From positions 1-5,874 of the forward strand of contig CANKGM010000137.1 of assembly GCA_947481355.1 (NCBI GenBank): a stretch of 5,874 bases of DNA, given 5' to 3'. Positions 1 through 5,569 of the stretch are shown here, piece by piece. A model generated the notes under the pieces. It was not told where the DNA came from and ran no database searches. It saw only the letters and a program-made list of their open reading frames with translations. How positions within the stretch are numbered: position 1 is the stretch's first letter; each line of letters starts with the position of its first letter. The DNA is from Chitinophagaceae bacterium. Lineage in GTDB: Bacteria > Bacteroidota > Bacteroidia > Chitinophagales > Chitinophagaceae. The position numbers were made by a program, and so were the translations under genes.

Positions 1-2419
1 AAAGTTTAATTTGAACTCCTTCGCTCTCTGCAAGCTTATTTGCTTGTAAAGAAGGCCTAACGTTAAATCCTACGATAATTGCATCTGATGCAGTAGCGAG
101 CAACACGTCACTTTCGGTAATTTGTCCAACTGCTTTATGTACAACCTTGATAGCTACTTCCTGTGTTGAAAGTTTCTGAAGTGAATCACTTAAAGCTTCT
201 ACAGAACCATCCACATCACCTTTAATGATGATATTAAGTTCTTTGAAGTTACCCAATGCAAGACGACGTCCAATTTCATCAAGTGTGATATGTTTCTTGG
301 TACGAATACCTTGCTCACGTAAAATTTGTGATCTTCTTCCAGCTATTTCTTTAGCCTCAGATTCATCTTTATATACTTTGAATTTCTCTCCTGCCTGTGG
401 TGCACCATTTAAACCAAGGATCAACACTGGCGTTGCAGGAGGTACAACATCTACTTTTTTGTTACGCTCATTCACCATCGCTTTTACTCTTCCATAATGC
501 TGTCCACTTACTACTAAATCTCCAACATGAAGTGTACCATTTTGCACGAGTATTGTAGCTACATAACCTCTTCCTTTATCAAGCGTAGCTTCAATCACTG
601 TACCAGAAGCTTCTTTATCTGGATTAGCTTTTAAGTCAAGCATTTCAGATTCAAGTAATATTTTTTCAAGTAGCTTGTCAACATTAAGTCCTTGTTTCGC
701 AGAAAGTTCTTGACTTTGGAATTTACCACCCCACTCTTCAACAAGAATATTCATTCCGGCTAATTGCTCATAAATTTTCTGAGAATTGGCACCATCTTTA
801 TCAATTTTATTGATGGCAAAAATCATAGGTACGCCAGCTGCTTGAGCATGGCTAATAGCCTCTCTTGTTTGTGGCATCACAGCATCATCTGCGGCAACTA
901 CTATAATGGCTAAATCTGTAACTTTTGCACCACGAGCACGCATTGCGGTGAAGGCTTCATGACCTGGTGTATCCAAGAAAGTGATCGATTTTCCAGATGG
1001 TAGGTCAACATGGTATGCACCAATGTGCTGTGTAATACCACCAGCCTCCCCAGCTACCACATTTGCATTTCTGATATAATCCAGTAACGAAGTTTTACCA
1101 TGATCGACGTGACCCATGATGGTAACAATAGGCGCACGAGAAACATTATCTTCAAGTTGATCATCGGTATCCTGCTCCTCCATTTCCATCTGCTTCTCCA
1201 TGTCGATGAATTCCACTTCATATCCAAATTCACCAGCCACCAATTCAATAACTTCAGCATCAAGACGTTGATTTATAGATACCATGATACCTAAGCTCAT
1301 ACATTTGCTAATGATATCAGCAAAATTGACATCAAGCAAATTAGCCAATTCACTTACACTGATAAACTCAGTTAATTGAATTTTGCTTTCTTCCCCTTCA
1401 CTACCCGCCTCCATTTCTTCGCGTTTAAGACGGCGCATTTTGGATTTGGTAATCTTTGGCTTAGAACCACCGCCACCGGAAAGCTTAGCTTGTGTTTCTT
1501 TTATCTTATTTTGAATTTCCTTCTCATCAATTTCCTTAACATCTTTATCCTTTCTTATTGCCATTCGAGATGTTCCAGGAGCCCTTGGGGCTGTTGGCCT
1601 GGATGCTCCACCTGTAGGCTTTGCACCATCTTTTTGAAGCAATGGCTTCATCCTTTCCTCATCTTTCTTTTCAATTGGGATACGCTTACGCTTTCTTTTT
1701 TCATCAGCGCTACGACCACGATCTTCAAGATCTGGTGTTAATTCTATCTTACCTACCACCTTTGTCCCTTCAAGCTCTGGTGCCTCAATTTTAATCATCT
1801 CTGCTTCAGGTGCTTTCGCTACTTCAGGAGCAGCAGGCACTTCAACAGGTTCAATTACTTCAGGCTTAGTCTTTGTGGAAGTGGTTGTTTTTTCTTTCTC
1901 TTCTTTCTTTTTAGTGGCACCACGTTTTGGTCTAGTAGATGAATCAATTGCATCAAGATCAATCTTATGAAGCAATTTCGGACCATCAAGTTCAGGAGCA
2001 TCAATTTTTAGCTTTTCTACTTCTGCAGGTGCTTTTGATGGTTCTGGAGCAATAACCTCAGGAACTACTACAGGCACTTCTTCTACAGGAGCAGCTGGAG
2101 AAACAACAGGTTCTGAAACCTCTACTTGCGCCTTCTTCTTACTATCTTTTTTGAAAACTATTTCCTCTTCGTCCTTCTTCTTCTTAGCATCAGCAGTACT
2201 ACCCTTTGGAATTTCAATGGCATCACTCTTAGCCTTAGCCGCTTTGTCTGAAGAAAACTCCTGCTGCAAGCAGTAGTACATATCTTCTGTCAATTTGGAT
2301 GTTGGCTTAAGATCATCCTTACTAAAATTTTTACTCACAAGGAAATCCACCAACGTGTCTTTACCGATGTTGAATTCCTTGGCCGCGGCCATTAACCTGG
2401 GTGTGTTTGCTTCTGACAT
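1..2419 (-). CDS. infB: Translation initiation factor IF-2 (partial, C-terminus beyond left edge)
   Basis: GTPase that brings initiator fMet-tRNA to the 30S subunit and promotes subunit joining in the cytoplasm. The frame is open for 806 codons from ATG at 2419 down to position 2 without a break. Residues 1-55 form a small N-terminal domain. A charged, Pro/Ala/Lys-rich linker spans about 56-345, and an IF2_N-type helical domain (FISVSELANLL) about 350-405. The G domain carries G1 GHVDHGKT at 436-443, G3 DTPGH at 483-487, G4 NKID at 537-540 and G5 SAK at 573-575. Beta-barrel domain II and most of domain C1 follow, and the window ends just after GFNVRPSLQANKLAESEG. By comparison with the E. coli protein, about 120 residues (the fMet-tRNA-binding C2 domain) lie outside. 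The linker contains a duplicated motif (residues 137-157 and 209-228). The start is fixed by a strong ribosome binding site. It is last of rimP-nusA-infB, 51 bp after nusA. Confidence 0.97.
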   Translation of the reverse strand, partial: MSEANTPRLMAAAKEFNIGKDTLVDFLVSKNFSKDDLKPTSKLTEDMYYCLQQEFSSDKAAKAKSDAIEIPKGSTADAKKKKDEEEIVFKKDSKKKAQVEVSEPVVSPAAPVEEVPVVVPEVIAPEPSKAPAEVEKLKIDAPELDGPKLLHKIDLDAIDSSTRPKRGATKKKEEKEKTTTSTKTKPEVIEPVEVPAAPEVAKAPEAEMIKIEAPELEGTKVVGKIELTPDLEDRGRSADEKRKRKRIPIEKKDEERMKPLLQKDGAKPTGGASRPTAPRAPGTSRMAIRKDKDVKEIDEKEIQNKIKETQAKLSGGGGSKPKITKSKMRRLKREEMEAGSEGEESKIQLTEFISVSELANLLDVNFADIISKCMSLGIMVSINQRLDAEVIELVAGEFGYEVEFIDMEKQMEMEEQDTDDQLEDNVSRAPIVTIMGHVDHGKTSLLDYIRNANVVAGEAGGITQHIGAYHVDLPSGKSITFLDTPGHEAFTAMRARGAKVTDLAIIVVAADDAVMPQTREAISHAQAAGVPMIFAINKIDKDGANSQKIYEQLAGMNILVEEWGGKFQSQELSAKQGLNVDKLLEKILLESEMLDLKANPDKEASGTVIEATLDKGRGYVATILVQNGTLHVGDLVVSGQHYGRVKAMVNERNKKVDVVPPATPVLILGLNGAPQAGEKFKVYKDESEAKEIAGRRSQILREQGIRTKKHITLDEIGRRLALGNFKELNIIIKGDVDGSVEALSDSLQKLSTQEVAIKVVHKAVGQITESDVLLATASDAIIVGFNVRPSLQANKLAESEGVQIKL

Positions 2420-2423
2420 TGAT

Positions 2424-2430
2424 CCTCCTT
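2424..2430 (-). promoter_or_regulatory. Strong Shine-Dalgarno site of infB
   Basis: On the minus strand AAGGAGG lies four bases before the infB ATG (spacer ATCA). It is complementary to the 3' end of 16S rRNA and decides the start codon. No comparable site precedes nusA, the holin-like gene, the small coiled-coil gene or the DUF4834-like gene, so this one stands out. It lies in the 51-bp nusA-infB gap, which otherwise has a T7 run without a stable hairpin in front of it. Confidence 0.85.
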
Positions 2431-2470
2431 CAGCTTTTATGCTTAGCTATCTTTAAAAAAACACTAACAA

Positions 2471-3718
2471 TTATTCTTTTTCAAATTCAGACCTAAGGAT
2501 CTCACGAATATCTTCGATTGTTTCCTTTTCTAGGTCTGTTCTACGTTCCAATTCCGTTGGCGTTAGATCAAGTACACTACGCGCGGTATCACAACCAATA
2601 CGCTTTAGTTCTTCAATGATCCATGCTTCTATTTCATCACTAAATTCATCCAAATCGATATCATATTCAGCCATTTCCCCTTCATTATCTCTGTATACAT
2701 CGATAACGAAACCTGTAAGGTCTTCTGCCAATTTGATGTTTACGCCACGCTTACCAATAGCAAGTGATACTTGATCTGGAGAAACAAATACTTCAGCACG
2801 CTTACCTTCATTATCAATATTCATACGTGTGATTCTGGCAGGCGTTAAGGAACGTTGAATCAACAATTGAATATTGTTTGTAAAATTAATTACGTCGATA
2901 TTTTCATTTTTCAATTCCCTTACGATACCATGAATACGACTTCCCTTCATACCCACACAAGCACCTACAGGATCAATACGATCATCGTAACTTTCAACGG
3001 CTACTTTAGCACGCTCTCCTGGTTCACGAACAATCTTTCTAATCACAATAAGACCATCAAAAATTTCAGGAACCTCAATCTCTAGCAACTTGGCTAGGAA
3101 TGAAGAATGTGTTCTTGATAGTATAATAACAGGTGCATTGTTTTTTAGTTCTACCTTTTTAATTACAGAACGAATACTCTCCCCTTTCTTGAAGTAATCA
3201 GCAGGAATTTGTTCTGATTTTGGAAGAATTAATTCATTTCCATCCTCGTCAATCAACAAAACTTCTTTCTTCCAAACTTGGTAAACTTCAGCACTGATGA
3301 TATCTCCAACGCGGTCACCATATTTTTTAACAAGTGCATTTTTCTTCAAATCTCCAATGCGGCTAGCAAGTGTTTGCTTTGCAGCTAGAATTGCTCTACG
3401 TCCAAAATCCTGGATTTCCACTTCTTCATACAATTCTTCACCTACTTCAAAATCGGGCTCGATTTTAACGGCATCACTATACGCAATCTCGATAAGTGGA
3501 TTTTCAACAGCTCCATCTTCTACAATCATCCTGCGACGGACAATCTCAAGATCCCCTTTTTCAGTGTTAACGATAACGTCAAAACTTTCGTCTGAGCCAT
3601 ATTTTTTTCTCAGAAGGGTTTTGAACACATCTTCTAACACCTTCATGAGCGTAGGACGATCGATATTTTCTGCATCCTTAAAGTCCTGAAACGATTCAAT
3701 TAAGTTAATACTTGCCAT
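2471..3718 (-). CDS. nusA: Transcription termination/antitermination factor NusA
   Basis: RNA-polymerase-bound factor that modulates pausing, intrinsic termination and antitermination. The 415 residues show the family order: N-terminal RNAP-binding domain about 1-130, S1 domain about 136-203 (starting GDRVGDIISAEV), the conserved linker SRTHSSFLAKLLEIEVPEI at 201-219, the first KH domain with VGACVGMKGSRI at 251-262, and the second KH domain with AIGKRGVNIKLAEDL at 320-334. The end, about 365-415, is a single helix-hairpin-helix-like segment (ELKRIGCDTARSVLDL). The two long acidic repeats at the C-terminus of the E. coli protein (about 495 residues) are absent, which is normal for Bacteroidota. 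It follows rimP by 35 bp and precedes infB by 51 bp, so one transcript is likely. The leader before its ATG is A/T-rich with no Shine-Dalgarno site, and translation probably relies on an unstructured leader or on coupling with rimP. Confidence 0.97.
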   Translation of the reverse strand: MASINLIESFQDFKDAENIDRPTLMKVLEDVFKTLLRKKYGSDESFDVIVNTEKGDLEIVRRRMIVEDGAVENPLIEIAYSDAVKIEPDFEVGEELYEEVEIQDFGRRAILAAKQTLASRIGDLKKNALVKKYGDRVGDIISAEVYQVWKKEVLLIDEDGNELILPKSEQIPADYFKKGESIRSVIKKVELKNNAPVIILSRTHSSFLAKLLEIEVPEIFDGLIVIRKIVREPGERAKVAVESYDDRIDPVGACVGMKGSRIHGIVRELKNENIDVINFTNNIQLLIQRSLTPARITRMNIDNEGKRAEVFVSPDQVSLAIGKRGVNIKLAEDLTGFVIDVYRDNEGEMAEYDIDLDEFSDEIEAWIIEELKRIGCDTARSVLDLTPTELERRTDLEKETIEDIREILRSEFEKE

Positions 3719-3753
3719 ATAACATACATTTAATGTTCTTTTCTACTATTTAT

Positions 3754-4224
3754 TTAAAATACTACGCTGACCTTTGATTCTTTAATTTGATTGAAAAGAA
3801 AAGCGTGTTTAACCACCTCTTTTTTCTTTCCCTTGCCTAACTCTTCTTCAAGCTCAATACCCTCATTATCTGCAGCAAGCAATTTTCCCTCTACTTTCTT
3901 CCCATCAGTAAGCTCTACCAATAGAGGCCTTCCAATGTTTTTAATATACTGTCGATTCAGTTTAAGTGGTTCATCCAAGCCTGGAGAAGACACTTCCAAC
4001 GAAAATTCTCCATCAGGATAAATAGCTGTTTCGACAATCTGCTTATATAACGCCTTATTGATTTTGACACATTTTTCAATGGTAATACCAGAATCGCCAT
4101 CGATAAACAGGCTGATGTTGTTTACAGGCCTGATGGATACGCTTACTACAAAATAATCAGGCTCACCCTCAAGCAATTGCCCAACCAATTTTATAATTTC
4201 TGCTGTTTTTTCCTCTGTTGCCAT
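3754..4224 (-). CDS. rimP: Ribosome maturation factor RimP
   Basis: Cytoplasmic factor needed for maturation of the 30S subunit. The 156 residues fit the usual family length. The N-terminal alpha/beta domain (about 1-85) ends in the hallmark LEVSSPGLDEPL at 76-87, preceded by DGDSGITIEKC (42-52), which matches the family's D-G-x-x-x-x-T-x-D/E-x-C pattern. The C-terminal SH3-like barrel (about 90-156) contains GRPLLVELTDGKKVEGKLLAADNEGIELE. It is the first gene of rimP-nusA-infB, the same order as in many bacteria. The ATG at 4224 is the first in-frame start downstream of the predicted promoter, and about 54 nt of leader separates it from the predicted transcription start. That leader holds a perfect 10-bp hairpin. 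No Shine-Dalgarno site lies at normal distance; the only GGAGG is in the hairpin loop region about 25 nt upstream. Confidence 0.96.
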   Translation of the reverse strand: MATEEKTAEIIKLVGQLLEGEPDYFVVSVSIRPVNNISLFIDGDSGITIEKCVKINKALYKQIVETAIYPDGEFSLEVSSPGLDEPLKLNRQYIKNIGRPLLVELTDGKKVEGKLLAADNEGIELEEELGKGKKKEVVKHAFLFNQIKESKVSVVF

Positions 4225-4232
4225 AGTCTACG

Positions 4233-4263
4233 AAATAAAGAAGGGAACGCCTCCGTTCCCTTC
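4233..4263 (-). promoter_or_regulatory. rimP leader hairpin with T-rich tail, candidate attenuator
   Basis: On the minus strand GAAGGGAACG (4263-4254) pairs perfectly with CGTTCCCTTC (4249-4240) around the tetraloop GAGG (4253-4250), immediately followed by TTTATTT (4239-4233). This has the form of an intrinsic terminator inside the rimP leader, 9 bp before the start codon at 4224. Because the operon encodes NusA, which acts at such hairpins and autoregulates the equivalent E. coli operon, attenuation is a reasonable inference. The tail is interrupted by an A, so it may be a pause site or a translational control hairpin instead. Confidence 0.6.
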
Positions 4264-4283
4264 ACCTTATTCTATTTCTACTG

Positions 4284-4314
4284 CAAATATAGGCGGTTTA
4301 GCCGAAAAAACAAA
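4284..4314 (-). promoter_or_regulatory. Bacteroidota-type promoter of rimP-nusA-infB
   Basis: On the minus strand, TTTG (4314-4311) is followed after exactly 19 bp by TATATTTG (4291-4284). This fits the TTTG / TAnnTTTG promoter pattern of Bacteroidota primary sigma factor. Transcription should begin a few bases downstream, around 4276-4279, giving a leader of about 54 nt before rimP. The spacer contains an imperfect dyad (CGG at 4294-4296, CCG at 4302-4304) that I do not assign to a regulator. Confidence 0.8.
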
Positions 4315-4328
4315 ATCAGGGCTTCGCG

Positions 4329-4500
4329 CGCTGGACGCTTGGCGCTCTACGCTGGACGCTTTTCGCTTGAGTTGGGAGTTAGGGGTTGGGCGCTTGTCGC
4401 TGAGCGCTGGACGCTTTTCGCTTGAGATGGGAGTTAGGGGTTGGGCGCTTGACGCTGAGCGCTGGACGCTTTTCGCTTGAGTTGTGAGTTGGGTGTTGGG
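4329..4500 (+). repeat. 55-bp tandem repeat built from 7-bp words (region A, outer part)
   Basis: Three copies start with CGCTGGACGC at 4350, 4405 and 4460, exactly 55 bp apart. The first two differ at 2 of 55 positions, and the third decays after about 41 bp. A 21-bp lead-in of the same words begins at 4329. Each unit consists of seven 7-bp words and one 6-bp word: CGCT ends the words GGACGCT, TTTCGCT, GGGCGCT, TGTCGCT and GAGCGCT, while TGAGTT (the 6-bp one), GGGAGTT and AGGGGTT form the rest. CGCT starts at 4329, 4336, 4343, 4350, 4357 and 4364 without a slip. A 7-bp period is not a multiple of three, which argues against coding. The block lies upstream of the rimP promoter, between divergent genes, and is more GC-rich than its surroundings. 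Words of the same kind recur in inverted orientation at 5417-5534. Confidence 0.93.
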
Positions 4501-4505
4501 GCTGC

Positions 4506-4561
4506 GTCCCTTTGTGCCTTCGTCCCTTTTCTGTATTCTCTATTTCCTCTTGCCTATTGCC
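4506..4561 (+). repeat. 8-bp and 7-bp word blocks (region A, inner part)
   Basis: Three 8-bp words, GTCCCTTT (4506), GTGCCTTC (4514) and GTCCCTTT (4522), follow each other without a gap. After four bases come four 7-bp words, TATTCTC (4534), TATTTCC (4541), TCTTGCC (4548) and TATTGCC (4555), again in strict register. Read on the minus strand these are NAAGGNAC octads and GGCAAKA heptads, the same classes found on the plus strand at 5356-5413. This block lies on the side of region A that faces the holin-like gene. Confidence 0.8.
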
Positions 4562-4591
4562 TCCTCCCTCCAACAAACCTCACCTTAAAGG

Positions 4592-4605
4592 ATGATCAAA
4601 ATCAT
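4592..4605 (+). promoter_or_regulatory. Candidate CRP/FNR-family operator
   Basis: ATGAT-CAAA-ATCAT is a perfect 5-bp dyad with a 4-bp spacer. Its core TGAT-N4-ATCA matches the FNR pattern TTGAT-N4-ATCAA at 8 of 10 defined positions. Its centre, 4598.5, is about 42 bp before the start point expected from the weak -7 box at 4627-4634, the usual place for an activator that contacts RNA polymerase. The regulator is not in the window, so this is an inference. Confidence 0.4.
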
Positions 4606-4626
4606 ACATGGTTCATTTTAATGGCC

Positions 4627-4634
4627 TAATTTTA
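4627..4634 (+). promoter_or_regulatory. Weak -7 box for the holin-like gene
   Basis: TAATTTTA matches TAnnTTTG in all but the last defined base, and no TTTG element lies 19-21 bp upstream. If used, transcription would start around 4640, leaving only about 10 nt before the ATG at 4652. The missing upstream element would be consistent with dependence on an activator at 4592-4605. Confidence 0.35.
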
Positions 4635-4651
4635 TCACATACAGATTAGTT

Positions 4652-5029
4652 ATGGCAACAACAGAAAACCTGAACGATTTCTATCAAGAGAATAAAAAGT
4701 TACTGAACGAGTACCTCGAAACTAGGCTACAGATCTTTAAACTTTCTAGCGTAAAAGTTCTATCGAAAACGATTAGCATGCTAGTGCTCATTAGCATCAT
4801 TAGTTTTATGTTTCTTTTTTTCATGCTATTCCTAGTAATTGCATTTTCATGGTTTATGGCAGATGTATTAGGAAGTAATGCAATGGGCTTCTTATGCGGA
4901 GGAGCAATATTCTTATTCATCATTTTGATCTCTATTATTTTCAGAAACGCTTTATTTGTGAATCCTTTTATACGCCTCTTCATACATTCATCTCTAAGTG
5001 ACGAAGAAGATGAAGAAGACGAATACTAA
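4652..5029 (+). CDS. Holin-superfamily-III / YqjE-like inner-membrane protein
   Basis: A small integral membrane protein of 125 residues. An amphipathic N-terminal helix (about 4-40, with the typical NEYLETRLQIFKL at 19-31) precedes two hydrophobic spans at about 42-68 and 78-97. The tail is short and cytoplasmic-looking and ends in an acidic DEEDEEDEY (117-125). This layout is that of the proteins annotated as phage holin family / YqjE in Bacteroidota and Proteobacteria; these are chromosomal genes whose function is not established, and the holin label does not imply a prophage or lysis. No endolysin or phage gene is nearby. The ATG at 4652 is the first in frame and has no Shine-Dalgarno site. 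The next gene starts 6 bp after the stop, so the two are probably co-transcribed. A CRP/FNR-like site lies 47 bp upstream of the start. Confidence 0.75.
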   Translation: MATTENLNDFYQENKKLLNEYLETRLQIFKLSSVKVLSKTISMLVLISIISFMFLFFMLFLVIAFSWFMADVLGSNAMGFLCGGAIFLFIILISIIFRNALFVNPFIRLFIHSSLSDEEDEEDEY

Positions 5030-5035
5030 ACAACC

Positions 5036-5344
5036 ATGAGCAAATCAATACGCACGATTCATTCCTTGAACAGAACGTTGAGGGAATTGAAAGAAAAACA
5101 AACCAACATCGAATCTAAGCTTGACCTCAATATTCAAAATTTGAAGTCGAATTATTTTGGGATGACCATGAATTCCGTTTTCGGATCGAAAAAAAAATCG
5201 ACTGCAAGCTTTTGGGCTAACATTGTCGGACAAGTGATGGAAAGTGAAAAACTTCAAAACGGCATCAGCAAACTTGCTGGATCCTTAGCGGATAAAGTTG
5301 GTGAAGGAATACATAAGGCGTTTGGGCATGAGAAGGCAAGTTGA
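5036..5344 (+). CDS. Small soluble coiled-coil protein, function unknown
   Basis: I do not recognise a named family. The 102 residues are basic and lack a membrane span. Residues 9-38 form a probable coiled coil (LNRTLRELKEKQTNIESKL). A short linker with KKK at 52-54 follows, then an amphipathic helical stretch at about 58-97 (ISKLAGSLADKVGEGIHKAF). It starts 6 bp after the holin-like gene, has no Shine-Dalgarno site, and is likely translated from the same message. In Proteobacteria YqjE-type genes sit beside small soluble partners such as YqjD and YqjK, so a role as accessory protein to the membrane protein is a contextual guess only. The lysine codons lie in a run of nine A (5189-5197), a possible slippage point; losing or gaining one A gives a stop within about 16 or 12 codons. 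A repeat region begins right after the stop. Confidence 0.75.
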   Translation: MSKSIRTIHSLNRTLRELKEKQTNIESKLDLNIQNLKSNYFGMTMNSVFGSKKKSTASFWANIVGQVMESEKLQNGISKLAGSLADKVGEGIHKAFGHEKAS

Positions 5345-5355
5345 GGGAATACAAA

Positions 5356-5534
5356 AAAGGGACTAAGGCACAGTGGAACGGAGGAGGCAAGAGGGAATAG
5401 GCAAGAGGCAATAGAGAGCGTCCAGCGTTAAGCGCGCGAAGCGCCAAGCGTTCAACCCCCAACACCCAACCTCCAACCCAAAGCGAAAAGCGTCCAGCGT
5501 CGAGCGTTAAGCGCCAAGCGTTCAACTCCCAACC
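5356..5534 (+). repeat. Word-periodic repeat region B, inverted relative of region A
   Basis: This fills most of the 225-bp gap between 5344 and 5570; I see no gene or canonical terminator in that gap. Three 8-bp words come first: AAAGGGAC (5356), TAAGGCAC (5364) and AGTGGAAC (5372). Four 7-bp words follow: GGCAAGA (5386), GGGAATA (5393), GGCAAGA (5400) and GGCAATA (5407). AGCG words then start at 5417, 5424 and 5431. After a 2-bp slip, fourteen word starts from 5440 to 5531 are spaced exactly 7 bp, alternating AGCGNNN words with AACNCCC words. A larger internal duplication is visible: AGCGTCCAGCG occurs at 5417 and 5489, each time leading into AGCGCCAAGCGTTCAAC. All word classes also occur at 4329-4561 on the opposite strand. 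Confidence 0.9.
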
Positions 5535-5557
5535 TATATCCATTTACTTAAATTAAT

Positions 5558-5565
5558 TAACTTTG
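5558..5565 (+). promoter_or_regulatory. -7 promoter box of the DUF4834-like gene, near-leaderless
   Basis: TAACTTTG fits TAnnTTTG exactly and ends four bases before the ATG at 5570 (spacer CTCC). A Bacteroidota promoter with this box would start transcription at or within a few bases of the start codon, so the message would have little or no leader. This agrees with the missing Shine-Dalgarno site. I see no TTTG element at 5535-5538, where one would be expected. Confidence 0.6.
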
Positions 5566-5569
5566 CTCC

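Noticed and set aside
1376..1741. Plus-strand open frame of 121 codons with Phe/Leu-rich product
   Set aside because: It lies antisense inside infB, over the linker. Its hydrophobic, Cys/Trp-rich composition is the shadow of Lys/Glu/Pro codons on the real strand, and it has no promoter or ribosome binding site.
2431..2470. Terminator between nusA and infB (T7 run)
   Set aside because: No stable hairpin precedes the T run; the only dyad, AGCT...AGCT, is four base pairs and lies downstream of the run.
3297..3689. Plus-strand open frame of 130 codons opposite nusA
   Set aside because: It overlaps the well-supported N-terminal part of nusA, shows no recognisable domain and is Ser-rich as expected of an antisense frame.
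3719..3753. Dyad ACATT-A-AATGT before nusA
   Set aside because: Five A/T-rich pairs around a single base are expected by chance in such a leader and would not form a stable hairpin.
4294..4304. Operator-like dyad in the spacer of the rimP promoter
   Set aside because: Only CGG and CCG ends plus two inner positions match, too little to claim a binding site.
4329..4500. CRISPR array
   Set aside because: The 55-bp units are nearly identical throughout, with no variable spacers of about 30 bp, and no cas genes are present.
4379..4576. Minus-strand open frame of 65 codons across the 55-bp repeat
   Set aside because: The product is a garbled repeat peptide. The 7-bp word period leaves many frames open by chance, and there is no start signal.
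4652..5344. Prophage lysis cassette
   Set aside because: The holin-like label rests on a chromosomal two-helix family. No endolysin, structural or integrase gene is present, and neighbours are housekeeping genes.
5265..5543. Minus-strand open frame of 92 codons across repeat region B and the end of the coiled-coil gene
   Set aside because: Its sequence follows the repeat words and it overlaps the real gene on the other strand; no signals support it.
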